A DNA stretch of 64,000 nt, taken from Artocarpus heterophyllus (Eukaryota; Streptophyta; Magnoliopsida; Rosales; Moraceae). Of this stretch, positions 1-9,405 are shown one piece after another. Position 1 is the stretch's first letter. Every line of letters begins with the position of its first letter. The notes beneath the pieces were generated by a model. It was given only the letters and a program-made list of their open reading frames with translations, did no database searches and had not been told where the DNA came from. The position numbers and the translations under genes are program-made. The DNA lies in NCBI GenBank assembly GCA_025403435.1, contig CM046327.1, positions 14,686,218-14,750,217 of the forward strand, in the 5' to 3' direction.

Positions 1-1063
1 AAATATTTTTTTAAACATTTTCTTTTCTTCTCTCCTCGCAAACTGCATGACATATACAATGACATCATTTGTATTCACAAGCCGAATATAAAACTCAAGC
101 CAATGATAGAATAGAATGTATGTCCCAAAGGATTTTTTTTTTTTTTTAATCCTCATTAGATTGGATTAAAATCAATAATTAAGATAAAGAACGTAATTGT
201 GGCATTGTTTGGCTCATGAAAGTGTACGCCAATGGCCAAGCCTAATGGTTGCTCCACTCACAAAATTCTTTGGTTTATTTTATTAAAAACTAAAGAAGAA
301 AATAAAAAAGAAAAAAGAGAAACCAAAATTTAATGAGATTTGACAATACACTTATATCTATAAATTAAAAAAAAAAGGTATAAATTCAATAGTAAGGAAC
401 ACTATGACTAAGTTCTATATAAACACAAATTATGATAATAAAATCAAGTGAATTTTGCCAAAATAACTAAATCTTTTAAATTCAAGAGTCTCCCTAATAT
501 GAAGATTGAAACAAAACATTTCAAACAAATAATAAATGTATTTATATATGAAATAATTTTTCTTAGTATGTCTCCAGAAGATGGAGCCTTGACAAGAGAT
601 TCCAATTTTTGAAGGATTTTTTTCTTTTTTTTTCTTTTTCTTATTTTACGAGAAAATAAAGATAGAGTACGACAACGGAGTAAGAATGACATTTGGCAAG
701 GGTGCAGGGACACGAGGGAGGGCATACGGTCAAAGGGACCACAATCATCAAGGAAGATGTATGAACGACGATCGTCAAGGAAGGGTGAAAATACAACAAT
801 CTTTGGTAGACCCTGGTGTTGCTCTTGGAGCGTGACATAGAGGATCCAGGACTCCTTAGAGTATGAATAGCAATGTTTTTGTATGATAAATTAAAAAAGA
901 AAAAACATAAAAGTAATTCAAGAGAATCAAAAATTTAACGTGTTTTAGCAGCGTGTCTACGACTAAGAACAAAGAAAAAAATCACTAATAAACAATACTT
1001 TGAATGAACTCCGTATAAATACAAATTAAATTACAAGACAAATTTCTGCTTTGGAGCTTACAC
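1..1063. other. AT-rich gene-free DNA
   Basis: I see no supportable gene or element here. Short open frames on the minus strand at 444-838 are lysine- or leucine-rich translations of low-complexity DNA and resemble no family I know. A T-run lies near 131-147. Confidence 0.5.
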
Positions 1064-1236
1064 AAGAAAATTTTCATAAATATAATCTTTTAAGATTTAC
1101 TTTTAATAAATGTCATATATGTTTAATTGTAGCACAACTTAATATGTAATATGAATGATAGTATAGTATAAACTTTTTTAAATATCACGTAAATCAACAC
1201 AACTTTTAAAAGTGCGACATTACATGTAATTTTCTC
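1064..1236 (+). repeat. MITE-like repeat, family A, copy 1
   Basis: A unit of about 170 bp begins GAAAATTTTCATAAATATAA and ends near GTAATTTTCTC. It shares TTTTAAGATTTACTTTT, TAATATGAATGATA and AACTTTTTT with copies at 1668, 12588, 17135 (inverted), 22666 and 36118 (inverted). The ends are weakly inverted (GAAAATT against AATTTTC). It has no coding capacity. The repeated structure is visible in the sequence; calling it a MITE is inference from size, AT content and dispersal. Confidence 0.55.
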
Positions 1237-1667
1237 CTTAAACAATCATAAAACGGAAATAATCCGCCAAAAATGTAAGGAAGATAACTATGACCATAGC
1301 TACATCCCTATTGGGCTTTTGTTCAACCTTTTGGTTCCATTAGCTTGTATATAAGTTCAAAAATCGGAGGTTAACATTACAAAGGCCTCATAAATAATTG
1401 AGAGAATCCATACTGCAACTGTTTCTTGTAATCAAACTATTTAAACTTCAACACTTTCTTTAAATAATAATATACAATTTTCGTGATAATTTAGGTTCAC
1501 TGGCAATGAAAACTTTTTTAACAGTATATGTTTAATCTTAAACTATGGGCCAGTAGAAAAAGGCAAGTTGGAATTCGTTCTTTGCGATATTTGGTAGGTG
1601 ATCAATTACGTGAATGGGCTTTGTCTCCTTAAATCTTGAGTGTCTTGTAAGCTGAAAATTGTACGTA

Positions 1668-1837
1668 GAATTTTCATAAACGATATTTTTAAAATTTAAT
1701 TTTTATAAATATCGTACATACTTAATTATAATACAACTTCAATATCTAATATGAATAGAAATGTAGCACGACTTTTTTAAACATGATATGAAGAAATACA
1801 ATTTTTAAAAATATAATATAACATATGATATTTTCAA
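1668..1837 (+). repeat. MITE-like repeat, family A, copy 2
   Basis: This is a second, more diverged copy in the same orientation as the copy at 1064, about 600 bp away. It runs from GAATTTTCATAAACGATATT through TAATATGAATAGAAATGTAG to a CATATGATATTTTC end. The 430 bp between the two copies show nothing else. Confidence 0.5.
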
Positions 1838-2386
1838 ATTATATTCACACTCCAAATATTCATAAAGACACCTTTATATACAATTATTAAATTTATATAT
1901 AATTCAGAATTACTTACAATTTAATGTTAAAATCTCTTATATTTCTGAAATAACTTATGTACACGATACACCCCAACTCAGTACTTTTTTTTAAAAAATT
2001 CCTACGAATTTTCCATTGAAAAAAAAATCTAAGAAAAACTTTTTATAACACATATAAAATGTGAAAATTTTCATACTTTTTTTTTTAACTATGCTATGGT
2101 TGGCTTCAGAGTTTCATTTAATTTAACATTGTAGATCTAATATTAGTGTACGCTAGTTATTACATGTATTACGGATAAATTCAGAAAGATGTTACCCGTT
2201 TGGAACTAAAAATGTAGTTATGTATTTCCAACCAACTTCTATTATAAAGTTCTCTTACAAAATTTAAACTAAAAGAGAAATTGAGATTTATTTCATGAAA
2301 AATAAATAAAAAATCCAAAATACCCTTAACTCTTTTTTCTCTTCCTTTATCACCCTTCTCTCACACCAACACCGGTGGTGGTTAGG
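1838..2386. other. AT-rich spacer
   Basis: Nothing recognisable. A short pyrimidine-rich stretch (2333-2365) precedes the minisatellite. Confidence 0.4.
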
Positions 2387-3010
2387 AAATACAATATTTA
2401 CATGTTAATAATTTACCGATAATGTCGCTAGTTACTACCAGCACCGACGACTTCACCAATGGCCATAAAATATTGTATTAATATATAAATATTATATTTC
2501 TATGTAAATACAAACATTTATTAATAATCTCTTCGGACTCAAAAAATACCGTATGAACATGTAAACACTGTATTTCCATGTAAACACAAAAATTTTACGG
2601 AAATATACTAGAACCAACAACGTCGGCGGCGACAGATAAATATTTTATTAACATGTAAATCATGTATTTCTATGTTAATGCAAAAATTTACTGACAACCT
2701 TACTAAACCATCGACGGCCAGAAAATACTACATTTACATGGAAATATAGTATGTTTGTGTAAATACAAAGATTTACTAGCAAAGTCACCTAACATCATCC
2801 ATACTGACTGTAACACCTTAACCCCCCATGGGGTCCACTTGACGAGACCTCCCAACATAGTTGGGTCTTATACTCGTTACTCATATGTACTCTTTAACAA
2901 CCTTACTAAACCATCGATAGCTGGAAAATACTACATTTACATGGAAATACAGTATGTTTGTGTAAATACAAAGATTTACCAACAAAGTCACCTAACATCA
3001 CCAATACTAA
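2387..3010 (+). repeat. Minisatellite family M, locus 1
   Basis: Six degenerate units of roughly 75-95 bp, the last two drawn into a larger duplication. Each has the order AATATTTACATG, then TGTATTTNTATGTAAATAC, then AAAAATTTACT, then a CG-containing spacer such as AACGTCGGCG or CATCGACGGCC. The same unit makes up the array at 20226-20940 in the same orientation. The units diverge strongly from one another, so the array is old. No protein is encoded. It may be the structural tandem of a larger retroelement, but no host element can be drawn around it. Confidence 0.6.
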
Positions 3011-3094
3011 CTGTAACGCCTCAACCCCCCATCAAGTCCACCTAGCGGGACCCCCAATATAGTTGGGTCTTATACTCGTTACTCATATGTACTC
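2695..3094 (+). repeat. Tandem duplication, period about 203 bp
   Basis: Copy 1 (2695-2897) and copy 2 (2898-3094) both start CAACCTTACTAAACCATCGA, and both contain a minisatellite unit followed by a C-rich stretch (ACCCCCCAT) and TGGGTCTTATACTCGTTACT. The copies are clearly more alike than the neighbouring minisatellite units, so this duplication is younger than the array it lies in. Confidence 0.75.
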
Positions 3095-3205
3095 CCTTTG
3101 GGAACGTAGTGGCCTTTAGGGATTTCTTCGCATCCCACAATACTTGAACCCAAGACCTCCTTATTTATAAGGTTCTTAAGTCAAATATTAGCACCAATTC
3201 ATCTT
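3095..3205 (-). repeat. Possible tRNA-derived SINE fragment
   Basis: Read on the minus strand, GGGTTCAAGT (complement of 3142-3151) resembles a pol III box B. A weak box-A-like stretch (GGTGCTAATATTTGACTTAAG, complement of about 3174-3195) lies about 30-40 bp upstream. The spacing suits a tRNA-like promoter. No poly(A) tail or target duplication was found, so this is only a suggestion. Confidence 0.3.
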
Positions 3206-3274
3206 TTAGGTCTTCCGCAAATTACAATAGAAGAATATAGTAACAAGTCTTCTGCAAATTCAGAGTGCTTCTCG

Positions 3275-5853
3275 AGTTTATGAAGAATATGTTGTTGGCA
3301 AATAACATCTTGATCATTCTCCAAAAGGAAATCATGGAGAGCAAATAAGGTTTTGGAGCTAGTTCATTCTAACATATGCGGGCTCATTAATTCGATATCA
3401 AATGGTGGCAAAAGTTATTTTATAATGTGCATTGACAATTTTATGCGGAAAATTGGGTTTTTTTTTAGAGAAGTTTGAAATATTTTTAGCTTTCTAAAAC
3501 TTCAAAACACTTATCAAAAAAGAAGCGGGCAGGCTTACAAAGATTCTCCACAGCGATTATGGTAGAGAATATAACTCACAAGAATTTGTAAATTTTTGTA
3601 GAACGCATAAAATTGAAAAGCAATGTACAGTAGTTTATTCAACGCAGCAGAATGGCGTTTCAGTAAGGAGAAATCATGCAATCTTGAACATGGTGTGGAC
3701 TGTTTTGGCAAGAAGCGGTATTCCAAGAAGCAGTTGGCCCTAAAGCAGTCAATTAGAGCATTCATATTCTAAACAAAATCCCCACACTTGTTATTCAAAA
3801 TATGACACCAAAAAAAGCATGGAGCGGGGGACAACCATGTGCGAACACTTCAGAATTTTTGGTTGCATTGCGTATGCTTATATTTCATATCAAAAAAGGA
3901 CAAAGCTTGATGACAAAGGAGAGAAATACATTTTTCTTGGTGTTAGGACCAGTCAAAAGCATACAAATTGTGCAATCCTATCAACAAGAAATTTTTCATT
4001 AGTTGTGATGTGGTTTTTTTATGACGAAAAGTTTGGATTTGAAATAAAAATAATACCATCCAACAAATTCTTGTTGATTTTGATGGAAAATATGAAGATA
4101 GAAGGTAACAGCCTTTGGAGAATGCACAACCTAGAGAGAATGAGCAATAACCACCTGTCTGTCAAAGTATTCTAGTAGCCGAAGCTGAAGAAAGAAGACC
4201 TACATTGATGACTGATTATGAGGTAACTAGAACTGACCAATCTAAAGACCCACTTACATATTTTGCTCTATTTTTAAATTGTGATCTTACAGCTTTCTAA
4301 GGTGCTGTTAAAGAATCAAAATGGCTGAAGGCACTAGATGAAGAAATTGTAGCCAATAAAAGAAACAATAGTTGGGAGTTGATAGAGCTCCAAAAAGGGC
4401 AAAAGAGCATTGGTGTAAAGTTGATGTTCAGGACAAGGCTAAAAGAGAATGGTGAAGTTGATAAGTATAAGGCACGTTTAGTAGCCAAAGGCTATAAACA
4501 AGAGTTCGGTATCGATTCCACATAAGTTTTTGTTCCATTTGTAAGGCATGACACTATCAGATTGGCTACAGCAATGGCAACACAAAATTCATAGACTATG
4601 TTCTAATTAGATGTAAAATCAGCTTTCTTACGTGGCTACTTGGAAGAACAGGTATTCATTAATTAACCTCTTAGATATATGAAGTTTGAAAATGAGCATA
4701 AAGTGCATAACCTAAAAAAGGCACTATACGGATTAAAGCAACTTACAAGAGCTTGGTATGATCGTATGGATGCTTATGTTTCTAAGGAGGATTTTCAAAT
4801 TTGTCCACATAAGCATACACTTTTTATAAAATTTGTGATGAGGGAAGATGTTTATTGTTTGCCTATAGGTACTTGATTTGATTTGTACTAGAAATGATTG
4901 TATCATGTTTGAAAAATTTAAGTAATCCATGATGCTTGAATTTCATATGCTCGTCTTGGAACGATGCATTATTTTCTTGGTATAGAATAGTGCAAACTCT
5001 TATTGGTATCTTTATTTTTTGAAATAAATATGTTCGAGATATTTTAGACTAGTTTTAGATGAAGAATTGCAATTCTGTTAGCACACCAACTGAGTTTGGC
5101 TTGAAGCTAAAGGAAGATGTTAGAGGGAAGAAGGTTGACAGCACCACGTACAAGCAAATCATGGAAAGTTTGATGTATTTGACTACAAGAAGACCATATA
5201 TCGTGTATTCTGCAAGTATCATTAGCTAATAAATGGTGAATCCTACAAAACGCATCTTCTAACTGCCAAAAGGTTTTTTTGGTGCTTAGAAAGGTACTAC
5301 AGGATATGAGTCGGTCTACAAGAAGGGAGCAAAATCAGATTTGATAGCCTTTATTGATAGTGGTTATGTTGGAGATTCATATGATCGAAAGAGCATTTCT
5401 GGTTATGTGTTTATGCTTGGTACAATGACTGCTTCTTGGTCGTCAAAGAAACAACCAATTGTTACATTATCCACAACAGAAGCTGAGTTCATTGCTTCAA
5501 CTTCATGCTCCTCTCAAGCCATTTGGATAACGAAAATTCTTGAAGAGCTTCATTTCAAGCAAGAGAGAGCCACTGTAATTTATTGTGACAACACTTCAGT
5601 AATAACGCTTTTTAAAGATTTATCCTACATAAAAAGAAGCAATCGTATAAATGCGAAGTTTCATTTCTTGAGGGATCTTATGAAGGAAGGAGTCATTGAG
5701 CTCATCTATTGCAGAAGTGAAGCTTAAGCTGCTAATATTTTTACTAAGCCTCTCAAGTTGGTTGCACTTTAGAAGCTCAGGAAATAGCTTGGTGTTTGCG
5801 TATTAGACCCATATTAAACTGAATGTCTGTAAACTTTCGGTTTAAAAGAGGGA
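3275..5853 (+). pseudogene. Decayed Ty1/copia retrotransposon pol relic
   Basis: Recognisable pol pieces lie in the usual copia order. A GAG-pre-integrase/integrase start (HSNICG) is at about 3364-3440. The integrase core with QQNGV and NMVWTVLARSGIP follows at about 3640-3725, and a post-integrase segment (KYIFLGVRTSQKHT) at 3925-3965. Reverse transcriptase begins with KSIGVKLMFRTRLKENGEVD and [12 protein letters not shown] (about 4405-4500), then LDVKSAFLRGYLEEQ, then KKALYGLKQ. RNase H with STTEAEFIAS and IYCDNTSV lies in the open frame 5341-5727. Many stop codons and frame changes separate these pieces, and gag and protease are missing. A purine tract (AAAAGAGGGA) at about 5843-5852 precedes TGTCGAG, which may be the start of a degraded 3' LTR. 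No 5' LTR was found. It is long dead. Confidence 0.85.
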
Positions 5854-6021
5854 TTGTCGAGTCACGTGGGCTTTTATTTATCAAAGTTTGTTGTGTTTGG
5901 TCTGAAAGGAGTTGTTGTTATGTTGCTAATGGAATAGCTACTGGAGTGGAATGATTAATAGTGATCAAAGCAGTGGTTAAGTGTTTGTCCGTTTCCAATA
6001 GTAAATAATATATGATCGATG

Positions 6022-6560
6022 TTTTGATACCATTTGTTGAAAATTTGTTGTAGAAACGTAGTGAAAAGACGGATCGGTTGACAAACAAAATTTTTCTCAA
6101 AGCCACTGTTTATCAAGAATATGCAAATAATTTGAATTCATAAAAATTAAAAAGAATTACAGTTTAAATCTTTTGAAGCAAAATAGAAATTTCTTGCTTA
6201 CAATTTGATATCTTAAACCTTCCAAACCAAGCCCACATACTAATGTATTGATGAGTGGGCATCAAAAATAACGAATATTAATCTCAATTTTTCTAATATA
6301 GCTATATACTCAATACATAAAATACCAGGATTTTTCTAGAGACTAACTTCACATGTTTTTCTTTCTAGAAGAATATCTCCTTTTCTTCTTCAAAATTCTC
6401 CCAAGAATCTTCACTTTTTTCTTCTTTTTAATCTCCCGCTGGTAACCTATTTCTCTATTTGAATGATTCAACTCTTATATCATTTTAAGAATAAACATAA
6501 CATGAAGAAGGAAAATGAGGTGGGAGTAGGTTGAATCTTATCATCATTTGTCTCCCACCC
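6022..6560 (-). mobile_element. Copia LTR remnant with PBS, reverse orientation
   Basis: On the minus strand the LTR ends ...TTTTCAACA at 6036. It is followed by AA and TGGTATCA, the usual copia primer-binding site matching initiator tRNA-Met. Upstream of the end the sequence parallels the R/U5 of the intact copia element at 54183: TTTTGTTTGTCAACCGATCC, GATGCCCACTC, GGGCTTGGTTTGGAAGG and TATTGAGTATATAGC all have counterparts in that LTR. The boundary near 6560 is uncertain and the U3 start was not found. It is a relic of an older, opposite-strand relative of the intact element and abuts the decayed plus-strand copia. Confidence 0.7.
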
Positions 6561-7304
6561 ATGAAGAAAGAAAGGATGGAGCGTCTATGAATATGGGCAA
6601 GCATGGAGTTTTGTGCAATAAGTGTATTCGAATCCACCTTTTAATTTTGATAATATCAATACCACTAAGTATATGAGAACATTTATCATTTTCATTTTAT
6701 GTATCATAGAGAATATTTTTACGTATCACATAAATATTTATAGTGTGAAATAATTAATTTAGAATTTAATAATTCTAAATTTAATATAGTGTTTAGAGAG
6801 TCAATAATGCAGACCTATAGACATATAATTCAAGCTTCAATAAATTTAATAATTAATATTGTTTAATCAATGTGTCAAATTTATTAGTTTCAATGTTACT
6901 ATTTTAAAAACCTAAAATTATACTGAAATTATAATAATAATGGCACAAAGAAAGTAGTGATTACTCTATTGATATAATCATATTACATATAAGATCCTCC
7001 TTAAATAGTAAATAATTAGAGCTAGGTTTAATTTCTGTTTATCACTCTTATTACGTCTTCATCCTTGAGTTCTAATGATTCTCTAATGAACAGTCAATTC
7101 ATAACCTTATCATCAATAATGCTCTACTATTCAAATTTTATATATTCACTTAAGAGAACTATATTTTTAACTTACAATAGGTAGGAATGTATTCCATAAT
7201 TATATATTATCATTTCCACCCGTTTATTTCATTATGTTTTTGAAATGCAAATTATGATATGTCTTTAGACAAATTTTGCTGAGCAAATAAAAAAATATAA
7301 TTTC
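6561..7304. other. AT-rich spacer
   Basis: No gene or element recognised. It could include the lost U3 of the LTR fragment ending at 6036 or flanking Ty3/gypsy sequence, but no motif shows this. Confidence 0.35.
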
Positions 7305-7310
7305 ATGTAC

Positions 7311-7846
7311 TTGTGTTCTGAGCAACAATGTCCTCCAACGAAGATTTTTTCTCTTGTAGTTGTTGAGGCTGTTGAAATCCAAGAGGAGGTCTCAGAACAT
7401 TTTGGTTGTTGCTCCACGAGAAATTCGGATGATTTTTCCATCTTGGATTGGAGGTGTTCAAATTTGGATGATACGGTTGTCGGTTAAAATTGGAAAGAAA
7501 GTTTGCTTGTTCTAGACGGGGGAAATTGAATTACCATTTGGCAGTCAATACTAGCATGGTGATCACCATAGGATTCACAATTTTGAAAAGAAGTTTGAAT
7601 AAAATTCATCGTCAGATTCCCTAATTGTTTAGGTAGAGTCACTACTTGATCTATCAAAGCTATGATAGCGTGATCGGTGAAGACTGTGGCAAAAGACGTC
7701 CAGGGAGATGGAACGCACGAAACAGTGTTGCGGCTTTGTGACATCGATTGTGGTGGTGATTTTGGTCGAGTTTCCTCAAACCGCCTATGGGTATTGAAGT
7801 TGAGGAGAGAGAATTTAAAATGGAGAGGGAAGAGTAGAAATGGCAA
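7311..7846 (-). pseudogene. Athila-like Ty3/gypsy gag fragment
   Basis: Two overlapping minus-strand frames read as parts of a plant Ty3/gypsy gag. The upstream frame (about 7846 to 7520) contains CESYGDHHASIDCQ, close to the single zinc-knuckle-like CxxCxxxHxxxxC motif of Athila-type gag, but with the second Cys replaced by Tyr. The downstream frame (about 7492 to 7311) reads NPRWKNHPNFSWSNNQN, then PPLGFQQP, then KKSSLEDIVAQ, a run typical of that gag after the knuckle, and then meets a stop. A frame change separates the two. No pol, LTR or PBS was found around it. Family assignment is from remembered motifs, not a search. Confidence 0.6.
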
Positions 7847-8098
7847 AGGAGAGAGGACAAAAATCCATTAAAGAGGCGAGGGAGAGACGAGAGAGAAACA
7901 CAACAATGCAATAGAGGGAGAAGAAGAAGGGAGTAAAAATTTAAAATATATATATATATATATGAAAACGAGTATCAATCATTTAAAAAAAATGATATTT
8001 TCTAATATGCCGAGAAAAAAATGCCATTTACTTCTATTACGTGTTATCTTGTACAACTTCCCTTAATTTTGCAACAATATTTGCATATACAAAAAAAA

Positions 8099-8592
8099 AA
8101 AAAAAAATACTCGGAGTACTCTTTATATTTTGTAAAATACCACTATTGCTTATCTTCTAATATAAATACCCAAAGCACCACCTATGTTTTTAAAATAATA
8201 CTCAAAATACTCCATGAAACAGTTAAACTTAAAGAAAAAAAAGATTATCTTACTCAATCTTTACTAAATACAATATAAATATTATTAAACTACAATACTA
8301 TGTAAATCAATCTTAAAAATGTAAAAACTTAAAAAAATTGAAGTATTTTCTTAATTGAAATATTTATTTGAACATCTTACAAAGTTATTTATTTTATTTT
8401 TTAGTAAAAAAATATAAAATAACGTTTGATATAAATTGGAACGCATAATCTTGAAATTTTCAAAAAATTCAATTATTTTAGGGGTTATTTTGAGTATGAT
8501 TTTAAAAACACATGGGATGTTTTACGTATTTGTATTATAAGATAAGTAAAATAGTATTTAGAAAGAATGCAAGGGTATTTTAAATATTTTTT
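8099..8592. repeat. Fold-back/MITE-like inverted repeat
   Basis: The left arm (about 8099-8218) and right arm (about 8476-8592) are inverted, diverged copies of about 115 bp. For example AATAATACTCAAAATACTCC on the left matches the complement of GGGGTTATTTTGAGTATGAT on the right. Both arms also carry a match to ACTTATCTTNTAATA. The 260-bp middle is AT-rich with no coding potential. No target duplication could be fixed. Confidence 0.55.
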
Positions 8593-9073
8593 AACATTTC
8601 TCAAAACATAATATTGAAATAAAATTAGAATAGATAGCACACAAGTAAACGAACTTTAGGAAAACTGACTTCTTGAAGCCATAAATAATGAAGGGTTAAA
8701 GACAATATGGCCAAATGTTAGTAGTACAAAATTAAAATGGCCTCCTTTTAAACTACATTCAATAGTGATCAAAAATAAAAAATTTATTTAGTTCTAAGGA
8801 CCATAATAACTTTGCATAAAAAAAAGGTCATAATATCCATCAAAAGGGTTTTTTATCACCAATAATTTAATTTAATAACCAAAAATTTTAAAAGTAAACT
8901 ATTGATATTAAGCAGCTATTAAATGCATAGTTTTTCAGGTTGAGTAATAGGCTTTTTCGTTTGAATTTCAAAACCTATTAATAACCAAACATTGTTGGTT
9001 TGTACTGACCAAATTATTTTGTTCATATAGTGACAGCACTTCTTGTGGGGAATTTAGCAGTAAGACGTATTCT

Positions 9074-9405
9074 AATGACTAAGTAATTTAGATTTTTAAC
9101 GACTAGATTATCTAGCTTTTAATGTCTAAACTTTTTATTTAGCTTTATCAATGACTAGTTTGATCTTCTAATGACTAAAATACGAAATCATTCTAAAATG
9201 ATTTAAAGCTTTGTATTTTCCCTTTTTAAAGATTATGTTAATTTTTTCAAGGCTAGTAAATTTTTCAATGACTAAAGTACTTTGTTTTTTAATGACTATA
9301 TTTTCTTTTTCAATGACCAAAGATACTTTTTTTTAAAAAAAAAATGACTTTACTCGTTCCTTCAATGACTAGTTAATTATCTAATGACTTAATTTTTTTG
9401 ACTAA
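9074..9405. repeat. Cluster of about 13 AATGACTA motifs
   Basis: Variants of (T/C)AATGACTA recur at about 9074, 9098, 9121, 9150, 9170, 9249, 9267, 9291, 9312, 9343, 9364, 9383 and 9398, usually 18-30 bp apart and separated by T-rich spacers. Most are exact AATGACT. It is either a very degenerate short-unit tandem repeat or a homotypic cluster of a binding site with a TGAC core. No gene lies nearby. Confidence 0.6.

Noticed and set aside
9074..9405. CRISPR-like array of AATGACTA with spacers
   Set aside because: The repeat is too short, spacers vary in length, and the genome is a plant.
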